Below, piece by piece: positions 15,944 to 22,124 of a stretch of DNA of 22,124 nucleotides. Numbering within the stretch: position 1 is the stretch's first letter; every line of letters starts with the position of its first letter. The notes under the pieces are model-generated. The model had not been told where the DNA came from and ran no database searches. It saw only the letters and a program-made list of their open reading frames with translations. Source of the DNA: an uncultured Muribaculaceae bacterium (GTDB taxonomy: Bacteria; Bacteroidota; Bacteroidia; Bacteroidales; Muribaculaceae). The position numbers and the translations under genes are program-made. The DNA is taken from positions 1 through 22,124 of the forward strand of contig CAJTQV010000030.1 in assembly GCA_910578385.1 (NCBI GenBank). The letters run 5' to 3'.

Positions 15944-17161
15944 TCACTCGAAATCCCATCCGGGCAGTTCGATATGCAGGTCTTGGGCGCGGCTCAGCTC
16001 GGTAGATGTCTCGCCGAGCCAGCCGCAATACTGGTTCACGCCCGTGTAGACGCGTATGAAGTCCGCTCCCGGAAGCGATACGGGATTGCCCGCCGCATCG
16101 ACGGCGTTGGAGATGTCGAACGAGTTGAGGTCTTCAAATTCGTTGGGGTGGTTGTCTACATACCCCCACGCATAGCTGTAGAGCACGTAATACGTTCCCA
16201 TGCCGCTCACATCCACACCGTTGGGAGCTAACAGCGAGCCGGAGAATGTCATTGTATCCTCCTTGACCCACCGGGGCCAGTATTCTTGACCGTGGAAAGA
16301 GTTCTTGGGCATGAAGCCGGAAGTGCCGTCGTTGGCTGTCCATCCTATATAGTTGAGGTCTACTATGCTGTTGTCTTCGTCGGGTATTATCTCGCGGTCA
16401 GGGTCGGGGCGGCGGTATGTCATCGCGAAGCCGTGGCTGGTGGCGGGTGAGCGGTATTCGCTCCCGGCAAGTTCGTACCACGGGTCGTCGGGGATTCCGT
16501 TGCAGTTGGCATCGTAGCTCACCATCACGATTCCAGGCTCGGCCGAGCCCCCTTTCTTGTCGGGGTTGGTAAGCTCATAGAAGCAGTTGCCCCATATCCG
16601 GAAATCAGCCTCCCCGGGCACATTGATGACCGTGTGGTCGAAGCCGAATGTGACATAGCCGCCGAAGCCGCCGAGCGAGATCATGATGTCGTTGGTGCCC
16701 GATATGCAGTCTTCCGCTTTCTGAAGTATGTCGGCATAAGTGTCACCCTCCTCGTATCGCGGCATCTCGTTGATGAACTGTCCCGGGGCCGGGCAGTACT
16801 CGTAGACGCGCGATATGTAGGGGCTGTATTCCACCTCCTCGTGCATCACATTCACGCTGAATGTGTACTCGTAGGGGGTGTCCGTGTCGATAATCTCGAA
16901 ATGAAGGGTATAGGTACCCTCCTCGGCTTCGAGAAAGATATAGTCGCGTGCGGTGCTGACCTGCGCGGTGGAGCCGTCGGGTCGGGTCATGGTCCAGCGG
17001 TATTCCGCGCCGGTCAGGGCCGGGTGGAGGTCGAGTTTCTGCATACGCGCCACGTAATAGGCATCGTCAATGCCGAGGCTGACGGTCGGTATGCCGTTGT
17101 CGCAGCCCGTGAGCAGGAGGAGTGCCGGAATTATCGCCGATATGTTGCGTAAGGTTTTCAT
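15944..17161 (-). CDS. PKD-like cell-surface lipoprotein
   Basis: A 405-residue lipoprotein with signal ALLLLTGC (Cys20). An Ig/PKD-like domain follows (about 25-115, with EYRWTMTRPDGSTAQ and EEGTYTLHFEIID). The larger C-terminal part (about 125-405) contains GGFGGYVTFGFDHTVIN, an acidic loop DANCNGIPDD that could bind calcium, and DPWYELAGSEY. These sequences are familiar from Bacteroidetes proteins annotated only as cell surface protein, often near BtuB-type receptors. No catalytic motif is visible. It lies 44 bp after the btuG-like gene and 71 bp before the next. As a surface lipoprotein in a B12 operon it is a candidate accessory corrinoid-binding protein, comparable in position to BtuH-like proteins; homology to BtuH cannot be judged here. 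Confidence 0.78.
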   Translation of the reverse strand: MKTLRNISAIIPALLLLTGCDNGIPTVSLGIDDAYYVARMQKLDLHPALTGAEYRWTMTRPDGSTAQVSTARDYIFLEAEEGTYTLHFEIIDTDTPYEYTFSVNVMHEEVEYSPYISRVYEYCPAPGQFINEMPRYEEGDTYADILQKAEDCISGTNDIMISLGGFGGYVTFGFDHTVINVPGEADFRIWGNCFYELTNPDKKGGSAEPGIVMVSYDANCNGIPDDPWYELAGSEYRSPATSHGFAMTYRRPDPDREIIPDEDNSIVDLNYIGWTANDGTSGFMPKNSFHGQEYWPRWVKEDTMTFSGSLLAPNGVDVSGMGTYYVLYSYAWGYVDNHPNEFEDLNSFDISNAVDAAGNPVSLPGADFIRVYTGVNQYCGWLGETSTELSRAQDLHIELPGWDFE

Positions 17162-17205
17162 TGTCGCTTGAGTAAATAGTTTGGAAGTCGTTTATTGTCT
17201 TATGT

Positions 17206-18366
17206 TTATCTTGGCAGGAAAGTTATGTGTGCGGGAATGTCGCCGGTGCGCACGCTCCATTTCTTGCGCCCGTGCCGGTCGAAGCAGTAGAGTGTGCCCG
17301 ACGAGACATAGTTCTTCGCGTCGGTCACGAATATGTCGCCGGTCTCGGGGTGGATGGCTATTCCGTAGGGGATGGTTATCTCCTTCTCGGTGCCGTCGGT
17401 TATGAAGTTGCGCGACACGACCTCCTTGGTGCGGATGTCGATTATGCCGTAGCTGATGGTGTTCGAGGCCGTGTAGTTGTTCCACTCGGTCGCGTAGTAA
17501 TAGAGCGAATCGCCATGGATAGCCATGTTGGAGCATGCCACCGGTATCGTGTCGGTCACGGTCATCTGGTTGAATCCCGGCTTCTTGTCGAGTACGAACA
17601 GGCGCGAGGGGATGGTCTGGTAGTCGCCGCGCGATGTCACCCAGATTTTCTTATATCGGTCTTTCTTCAGGCGGTGCAGGTTGATTGCCACCGGAATCTG
17701 CTGGACCTGCTTGAGGTCAACCATCTGTATGACCGACACGGTGTTGTCGTAGGCCGGGGCGCGGTAGCCTCCGGAGTTGGCGACGTACATGTAGTCGTCC
17801 ACAACCTCCATCTCCTCCGGCTGGTAGCCGACGGTCACTTTGCGGGTAACGGCGAGGCTTGTCGTATCGACCTCATAGACCGCCCCTTTCGGAGCGTTGG
17901 CGTCGATTAGCACCGGGCCGACGTAGCTGCTCACGTAGGCTTTGCCACGGTGAAACCGCACGTAGCGGCAGTTGGGAATGTCAACCTGCCCGAGGCGGAT
18001 GCCGGTGCGTGCGTCCATCACCTCGACCTTGTGCGAGCAGTTGACCACGACATACAGCTTCGAGCCATATATGCCGATGTCGTTGCCCACGTCGCCGAGT
18101 TCCTTGATGACGTTCGGGTTGCGCTCGGCGTAGAAATTGCGGGCATACAGCCCGGTGAGGTAGTCGAAGTAGTCGAGCGTACACTTGTTCGACCCCATGT
18201 TCCCCTCGTTAACCAGGTAGAAGCCGCGTATCTGCGTGTCCTCGGCCGGATATTCGGGGATGATGTCGTACTCCGTCGGCACCACAAGTTCGTCCTCACG
18301 ACAACTTGTGGCGGCCAACAGGAGCGGCAAAAAATAAAAGAAAAATTTCCAAAAATCTCGTATCAT
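17206..18366 (-). CDS. btuG: BtuG-like surface beta-propeller lipoprotein
   Basis: A 386-residue lipoprotein (lipobox LAATSC, Cys22) whose mature part is a YncE-like propeller. Repeated blades include GFYLVNEGNMGSNKCTLDYF, SKLYVVVNCSHKVEVMDART, YMYVANSGGYRAPAYDNTVS and PYGIAIHPETGDIFVTDA. In gut Bacteroides BtuG sits on the outside of BtuB, binds cobalamin very tightly and hands it to the receptor. Gene order fits: the ATG overlaps the btuB-like stop (ATGA), giving translational coupling and likely equal stoichiometry of a BtuB-BtuG complex. The frame is open upstream to 18759 but that would overlap btuB by 400 bp without a signal peptide. Residues contacting B12 cannot be assigned from sequence alone. 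Confidence 0.85.
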   Translation of the reverse strand: MIRDFWKFFFYFLPLLLAATSCREDELVVPTEYDIIPEYPAEDTQIRGFYLVNEGNMGSNKCTLDYFDYLTGLYARNFYAERNPNVIKELGDVGNDIGIYGSKLYVVVNCSHKVEVMDARTGIRLGQVDIPNCRYVRFHRGKAYVSSYVGPVLIDANAPKGAVYEVDTTSLAVTRKVTVGYQPEEMEVVDDYMYVANSGGYRAPAYDNTVSVIQMVDLKQVQQIPVAINLHRLKKDRYKKIWVTSRGDYQTIPSRLFVLDKKPGFNQMTVTDTIPVACSNMAIHGDSLYYYATEWNNYTASNTISYGIIDIRTKEVVSRNFITDGTEKEITIPYGIAIHPETGDIFVTDAKNYVSSGTLYCFDRHGRKKWSVRTGDIPAHITFLPR

Positions 18367-20351
18367 ATCTCTGCTGTCAGGGTTATGCGGAAGTTCCGCT
18401 TCGGCATGGGGTAATTGAGGATCACGTCGTAATCCTGACTCAGCAGATTGTTCACCTCCAGGAGGGCGCGGAGCGACACGCGGCCTAACCGCAGGTCCTT
18501 GCTGAGCGATATGTCGGAGGTGTACCATGGCTGCGTGTAGTTGTAGCGTATGTTTTCCTGCTGGTTGTAACGCTCGCCCACGTAGATCCATGAGTAGTTG
18601 AGCGCCCAGCCGCGCCACGTCACGTTGGCCACGGCCGCGCCTGAGTTGCGCGGTATGTAGGGAATCTGGTCGCGGTAGTAGTTGTCCGACGGGTCGGTCA
18701 CGTCGATCGCCCGCTGGAATGTGTACTGCGCACGCGCGGTGATGTAGAGGTCGCGCCACGGGTTGAGGGTGATGAGCGCCGAGACATCCACACCGCGTAT
18801 GTCGACAAGCCCGAGGTTGAGCATGGTCCAGCGGAACTGCTGCCCCTTGGGGTATGCCACAATCTTGTCCTTGACACGGTTGTAGTAGACATCCGCGCTG
18901 ACACGGGCCGCGCTTATGACCGAAGTCGCCGAATGGTGGTCGTAGAGCAGACCGACATTATACTGGGTGACCCGCTCCGGGTTGAGCTGCGAGTTGCCCA
19001 TGTCGGCATAGTAGAGGTCGTTGAATGTCGGCATCCGGAACGACTGCTTGAAGAATGCGCGGAGAGAGAAGTCGCGGTTGCGCAGCGGGTTGAACGAGGC
19101 GAACACCGCCGGAGTGAACACATGCTTGTCGGCCGGTGCCTCCTGGCCCTTTATCTCGTCATGTATGAAAGTGCCGAGACAGCTGGCCTGGGCGCGGAAA
19201 CGGTCGAGGTCGAAGGCCGTGGCCACCGAGACGAAGTTGGAGTAGCGGTCAGGCTTGACGAAGCCGTACACGTCGGCGTCGAGCGTGTTCCACATGAAGT
19301 CGTAGCTGGCCGATACGCGCCACCAGTCATTGACCTCATACTCGTTGGCCGAAGAGAAATATATCTCCTTCTGCCGGTAGAGGTTGTCGATTTTTATCTG
19401 CTTGTCGTCGTTGTTGACATAGTGGGTGCGGTAGGCCGAGTATTTCACATTGTTGAGCGTCGAGAAGCGTCCGAAGAAGCCTGAATAGCGGCCTTGCACG
19501 AACGAGTTGGTGTCCCATATGCGTTCGCCGCGCCGCCACACATTGTTGACAATCGCTCCCGGCACGCCGCGCTCAGAGTTGTAGTTGTAGACCTTGGCCA
19601 TCCAGTTGCCGTTGCGGAGCGTGCCGTAGGTGTTCAGCTCCAGGCGTGTCGCGTTTATGTCGCCGTTCTCGCGGGTGGCTACCGTGTCGTAGGCCAGTTC
19701 ACCGGCGGGATTCACGCGGCGGTAGCGGAACTTGTACTTTCCGCTTGAGTTGACCCATTCGGCGCTGAGCGAAGCCTTTACGGTCTCGCTCAGCTTCACC
19801 TCGACAAGAGCCGAGGGGTTGAGCAGGTCGAACGATCCGGTGCGCACCGTGAGGCGTGCGTGGTATGTCTCGCCCTCGCCGAACTGCGGCGTGCGTGTCC
19901 GCATGTATATTGTGCCGGCCGAACCGAAGTCTTTGGCCGGTTGCAGAATCTCGCTTTTCTGGCCGTTGTAGAGCGACAGAGCCTCGATGTTGTCGAGAGA
20001 GAACTGGCCGAGGTCAATCTGGCCGTTCTGCGCGTTGCCGAGTTCCACGCCGTCATACACCACTCCGGTGTGGTTGGTGCCCATGGAGCGGATGTTTACG
20101 GTCTTTATGCCACCCACGCCGCCATAGTCCTTGACCTGCACGCCCGAGAAATAGCGCAGAGCGTCGGCCACGCTGTTGGAGTTCATTCCCTTGAGCTCCT
20201 CTCCGGTAAGGGTCTGGGCGGGTATCACGTCGCTGCCGGGGCGTGCGGCGGTCACGACCAGTTCGCCGAGCTGCCGCGACAGAGAGTCTGGCTGTTCGAC
20301 AAAAGCGGAGGCCGTCGCGAGGATTATGTATGATGTCAGTCCGAGAATCAT
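18363..20351 (-). CDS. btuB: BtuB-like TonB-dependent corrinoid receptor
   Basis: A 662-residue outer-membrane receptor that would import cobalamin or other corrinoids using TonB energy. After a short signal peptide (about 1-20) comes a TonB box, ELVVTA (30-35). The plug follows (about 40-160: LTGEELKGMNSNSVADALRY, GGIKTVNIRSMGTNHTGVVY), and then a 22-strand barrel rich in alternating aromatic residues to the C-terminus (NFRITLTAEI). It lacks the N-terminal carboxypeptidase-like domain of SusC proteins, as expected for the BtuB class. The cobalamin riboswitch upstream gives the substrate. It is the first gene of the six-gene operon and overlaps btuG by 4 bp. Confidence 0.92.
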   Translation of the reverse strand: MILGLTSYIILATASAFVEQPDSLSRQLGELVVTAARPGSDVIPAQTLTGEELKGMNSNSVADALRYFSGVQVKDYGGVGGIKTVNIRSMGTNHTGVVYDGVELGNAQNGQIDLGQFSLDNIEALSLYNGQKSEILQPAKDFGSAGTIYMRTRTPQFGEGETYHARLTVRTGSFDLLNPSALVEVKLSETVKASLSAEWVNSSGKYKFRYRRVNPAGELAYDTVATRENGDINATRLELNTYGTLRNGNWMAKVYNYNSERGVPGAIVNNVWRRGERIWDTNSFVQGRYSGFFGRFSTLNNVKYSAYRTHYVNNDDKQIKIDNLYRQKEIYFSSANEYEVNDWWRVSASYDFMWNTLDADVYGFVKPDRYSNFVSVATAFDLDRFRAQASCLGTFIHDEIKGQEAPADKHVFTPAVFASFNPLRNRDFSLRAFFKQSFRMPTFNDLYYADMGNSQLNPERVTQYNVGLLYDHHSATSVISAARVSADVYYNRVKDKIVAYPKGQQFRWTMLNLGLVDIRGVDVSALITLNPWRDLYITARAQYTFQRAIDVTDPSDNYYRDQIPYIPRNSGAAVANVTWRGWALNYSWIYVGERYNQQENIRYNYTQPWYTSDISLSKDLRLGRVSLRALLEVNNLLSQDYDVILNYPMPKRNFRITLTAEI

Positions 20352-20371
20352 TTCAAAATGTTGGCACGCAG

Positions 20372-20413
20372 AAAAACAAAACCCGTCTGCGTATCAGGCG
20401 ATACGCCGGCGGG
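20372..20413 (-). terminator. Terminator-like hairpin in the btuB leader (likely expression platform)
   Basis: On the minus strand GCGTATC (20400-20406) pairs with GATACGC (20389-20395) around a 4-nt loop. The stem is extended beyond a 3x3 internal loop by CCCG/CGGG (20410-20413 with 20382-20385). The transcript then reads UUUUGUUUUU (20381-20372), 20 nt before the btuB ATG. Stem plus U-tract is the form of an intrinsic terminator. Placed between a cobalamin aptamer and btuB, it probably stops transcription when B12 is bound, but an RBS-masking role is also possible. Confidence 0.65.
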
Positions 20414-20609
20414 AATTAATGTGCACAGATTGAAATGTCGGAGGTCCGGGGTGTCGCGCGCGGCGCGCGGGGGAGGAGAGAGAAACCGGAGGGTATTGGA
20501 ATATCCTGAGAGTTGGAGCATCCGGAGAGGAGAAGAGTATCCGGGGCGGTTTCAAGACCAGACGACGATTGATTGCAGCCCATTGTCCCGTAGGCGTTAT
20601 CATATGTAT
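20414..20609 (-). other. Long btuB leader between aptamer and terminator hairpin
   Basis: About 200 nt of untranslated leader. It contains a very GC-rich palindromic tract (CGCGCGCGGCGCGCG region near 20455-20470) and no credible ORF. It could supply an antiterminator partner for the hairpin at 20372-20413, but I could not identify a convincing alternative pairing. Confidence 0.4.
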
Positions 20610-20786
20610 CGAAGCGGCAGGTCTTCTGACTTGTCCCGGGACCATCGCGCCTTCTCAGAACCGTAGTTGGTTCCAATGGCTGTGCGCGGTCACTTAGGAG
20701 ACTTACAGCAGCGGGTACTGTTCCGGATTCACACCGGATTCCCTATTAGACTAATGACCCCTCTCTTGGGGCGAGTCACCGTTTCG
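20610..20786 (-). promoter_or_regulatory. Cobalamin (adenosylcobalamin-type) riboswitch aptamer
   Basis: Read on the minus strand, all hallmark segments are present: GGGAATCCGGTGTGAATCC, CCCGCTGCTGTAAGTC, GCCATTGG and the B12 box AGTCAGAAGACCTGCC (20616-20631). A closing P1 helix can be drawn between CGAAACGG (20786-20779) and CCGCTTCG (20617-20610) with one mismatch. Transcription is predicted to start at the 5' edge of P1. The riboswitch should repress the downstream corrinoid uptake operon when B12 is plentiful. Confidence 0.95.
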
Positions 20787-20790
20787 CCGA

Positions 20791-20822
20791 CAAAGTTAAA
20801 CAAAATCCCCCGAACCACCAAA
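20791..20822 (-). promoter_or_regulatory. Consensus Bacteroidetes promoter of the B12 operon
   Basis: On the minus strand TTTG (20822-20819) and TAACTTTG (20798-20791) are exact matches to the -33 and -7 boxes, separated by 20 nt. The expected transcription start is near 20785, at the first base pairs of riboswitch P1, which supports both calls. Confidence 0.85.
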
Positions 20823-20847
20823 TATAGATTTCAGGTTTCAGGCGTTA

Positions 20848-20887
20848 GGTTTTAGATCCCCGGTTTATCGGTCTCTATGATAAACCG
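20848..20887. repeat. Repeat word and hairpin left of the MITE-like element
   Basis: GGTTTTAGATCCCCGGTTT (20848-20866) is an inverted match, 17 of 19, to 21309-21327 on the other side of the MITE-like element. A third copy of its first half, GGTTTTAGAATCCC, lies at 21964-21977. CGGTTTATC (20861-20869) also pairs with GATAAACCG (20879-20887) as a hairpin, and the GATAAACCG word recurs at 21340-21348. Confidence 0.55.
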
Positions 20888-20891
20888 AGAT

Positions 20892-21266
20892 TTATTATTG
20901 ATTGAAGGCATCGCGGATCCGGCTCTAACGCTACGCGTTATGCCTCAAGACGCGGATGTGGCGGATTTTACGCGGATTTTTCCTGCGCTGACTTTGTCAA
21001 GGGACGCGGTGGCATACGTTTGCGATGCAAACATCGCCGTCACGGATTGGAGCCGATGGATGCGGATATGTCGCGTGGGTGCATCCGCGCCGGTCACGGC
21101 CGATCCGCGTCAAGGCAGGCGGCATTTCAATGTCGCAGCCTTCAGCGATTCAAAACGCTGTATCTCAGAGTTAACGATCCGCGCCAATCCGCCATACCCG
21201 CGTTCCGAGGCTGTATTTTGCAACGCAAAATACGCCGGATCCGCGATGCCTTTCAATCAATAATAA
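20892..21266. mobile_element. MITE-like element with ~31-bp terminal inverted repeats
   Basis: The ends 20892-20922 and 21235-21266 are inverted repeats, identical apart from one extra A in the right copy (TTATTATTGATTGAA then GGCATCGCGGATCCGG). The 375-bp unit contains no transposase. The frame running through it (20877-21263) has no recognisable protein character and its coding would be forced by the repeats. Inside are several 3-nt-loop hairpins (AACGC-TAC-GCGTT, GTTTGC-GAT-GCAAAC, ATTTTGC-AAC-GCAAAAT) and many GCGGAT words on both strands. I see no clear target-site duplication. It could instead be a long structured RNA. Confidence 0.65.
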
Positions 21267-21308
21267 TCGTAACAATGGTTTCGAACAACATCATAACAGT
21301 TGTCATAC

Positions 21309-21327
21309 AAACCGGGATTCTAAAACC
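21309..21327 (-). repeat. Inverted partner of the 20848 repeat
   Basis: On the minus strand this reads GGTTTTAGAATCCCGGTTT, matching 20848-20866 at 17 of 19 positions, so the MITE-like element is nested inside an outer inverted pair. GATAAACCGGG follows at 21340. Confidence 0.55.
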
Positions 21328-21388
21328 AGACATCAGGTAGATAAACCGGGAGTTATTGGGAGGGGAGGGGAGGAATGGGAAGAAAAGA

Positions 21389-21472
21389 GCCGCTTACGGA
21401 TTTGGCGGTTGAATCTAAAAGTGTCTAATCTAATACCGTGTCCGGTGTTGGGTAAATCCGTAAGCGGCTTTT
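21389..21472 (+). repeat. 15-bp inverted repeat with T-tract, possible terminator or sRNA end
   Basis: GCCGCTTACGGATTT (21389-21403) and its perfect complement (21454-21468) enclose 50 nt, and the right arm runs into TTTT. On the minus strand the other arm also runs toward a T-rich stretch (CTCTTTTCTTCC), so it could stop transcription from both sides. No gene adjoins it inside the window. Confidence 0.5.
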
Positions 21473-21960
21473 CCGAATTAGGAGCTGACAAGTTTTGCTG
21501 CTAACTAAAAACCATTATTCGTTGCGAAGTTAGGTTATTTTTCGGAAGCATACAATTATTTCGAGGTGTATTTTCATGCCCCTCCTCCGAATCCGTTTCC
21601 GGCCTTTTCTAACCGAAAATCTAACTTTTTCAGCCGCTTTAAATCGATTTAAACTGCCATCGAACTTCCGTCGAACTTTTTCTAAGTTCAAAAAATCTTA
21701 TCGCACTTGTGCTAAAAAATTATCATGGGCTGCTGCAAATATCCAATAATCAGTATGATACAAAATTTAAATCAAATTTAATTCCATCAAGAAATTCAAA
21801 AATCTTACCGCAGCGATTTTTGGTACGATAAATTACAACTATAAGTGAAATGAAAATTTATCAAAATCGGTCAAATGTCATCAAAGTGAAATTCAAGGTT
21901 TCATGCCCCCTCTTTTAGTGCGCGTTTAGTGCGCGTTAAGATTTATTAACATTTTAGGCC
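21473..21960. other. AT-rich gene-free region
   Basis: No open frame or RNA gene is convincing here. The stretch is AT-rich, contains a perfect 16-bp palindrome TTTAAATCGATTTAAA (21638-21653) and ends with an 11-bp tandem repeat at 21914. It may be the upstream region of a gene beyond the right edge. Confidence 0.5.
21914..21935 (+). repeat. 11-bp perfect tandem repeat
   Basis: TTTAGTGCGCG occurs twice without spacing (21914-21924 and 21925-21935), followed by TTAA. Its GC core stands out in an AT-rich stretch. It may be a protein-binding or recombination site; the sequence alone does not decide. Confidence 0.6.
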
Positions 21961-22003
21961 TTAGGTTTTAGAATCCCATGGTATCGGTATCAGGCACGTT
22001 GAA

Positions 22004-22124
22004 GCCGCTTTAGCGGCGGGCACGGCGGTAGGCACGGGTGAAAACGGGGCTTGTCCCGTTTTCACCCGTGTAATCATGACAATATTATTATCCCCGTCCC
22101 CGCCGCGAAGCCGCAGGCTTCGCG
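22004..22124 (+). repeat. Structured intergenic repeat element, copy B (cut by window end)
   Basis: This copy has the same three-hairpin order as 9433-9563: GCCGCT/AGCGGC (22004-22017), a perfect 16-bp stem CACGGGTGAAAACGGG (22033-22048 with 22055-22070), and CGCGAAGCC-GCA-GGCTTCGCG at the right edge. The first strand carries the same core, CACGGCGGTAGGCACGGGTG (22021-22040), as the minus strand of copy A. The stem interior differs from copy A but keeps full pairing. Confidence 0.65.

Noticed and set aside
15873..16028. Upstream extension of the 345-aa protein
   Set aside because: It overlaps the PKD-like gene and removes the signal peptide from the N-terminus; MRRRKLYIAALM at 15872 is a standard export signal.
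18367..18759. Upstream extension of the btuG-like gene
   Set aside because: It would lie inside btuB and place the clear lipoprotein signal in mid-protein.
20877..21263. 128-codon open frame through the MITE-like element
   Set aside because: The frame spans both terminal repeats, has no leader of its own, no recognisable domain and a composition set by repeated GCGGAT words. It looks like chance openness in a structured element.
21773..21800. Minus-strand TAAATTTG with TTTG upstream, possible promoter of a small RNA ending at 21389
   Set aside because: The spacer is 16 nt, shorter than the usual 19-21, and AT-rich sequence yields such matches easily.
1..22124. CRISPR arrays, tRNA genes, transposases or phage genes
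   Set aside because: I looked for regularly spaced repeats, tRNA-like cloverleaf boxes and DDE/tyrosine recombinase motifs and found none.

Overview
The window looks like a chromosomal segment from a gut Bacteroidales bacterium, plausibly Muribaculaceae/Prevotella-like. Support comes from promoters of the Bacteroidetes type (TTTG near -33, TAnnTTTG near -7), a dut / TPR lipoprotein / DUF4292-like / EnvC-like gene order, BtuB-BtuG type corrinoid uptake genes, BspA-type leucine-rich repeats and short C-terminal sorting-like tails. The family-level placement is inference only.

Region 1 (1-1425). The window opens on the 3' end of a 5S rRNA and its terminator, so an rRNA operon lies just outside. 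A large 38/40 inverted repeat follows, then a convergent family-2 glycosyltransferase (minus strand). A divergent promoter region leads to a 55-residue 2[4Fe-4S] ferredoxin (too short for ordinary ORF lists) and its terminator.

Region 2 (1426-7364, plus strand). A probable operon carries dut, a TPR lipoprotein with a TTG start, a DUF4292/LolB-like periplasmic protein, an EnvC-like LytM protein whose zinc ligands are mostly lost, and a FemAB/GNAT-like acyltransferase. It meets a convergent Wzx-type flippase (7389-8843, minus). These genes serve nucleotide hygiene and the cell envelope.

Region 3 (8844-9563). About 700 bp without a real gene: an AT-rich tract, a 7-codon mini-ORF and several hairpins, including one copy of a structured repeat that recurs at the window's right edge.

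Region 4 (9564-20822, minus strand). This is the most interesting part. A consensus promoter drives a cobalamin riboswitch, followed by a terminator-like hairpin and six tightly packed genes: btuB-like TonB receptor, btuG-like beta-propeller lipoprotein (ATGA overlap with btuB), a PKD-like lipoprotein, a 345-aa secreted protein, a 1288-aa BspA-type LRR protein, and a second beta-propeller protein. The 345-aa and 1288-aa proteins share a roughly 200-residue aromatic-rich N-terminal domain that I do not recognise. By position it is a candidate corrinoid-handling or surface-capture domain. The operon appears to use two export routes: lipoproteins (SPII) and SPI proteins with C-terminal tails resembling type IX secretion sorting signals.

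Region 5 (20823-22124). A gene-free stretch with a 375-bp MITE-like element bounded by about 31-bp inverted repeats, further inverted and direct repeats, an AT-rich segment, and the second copy of the structured repeat, cut by the window end.
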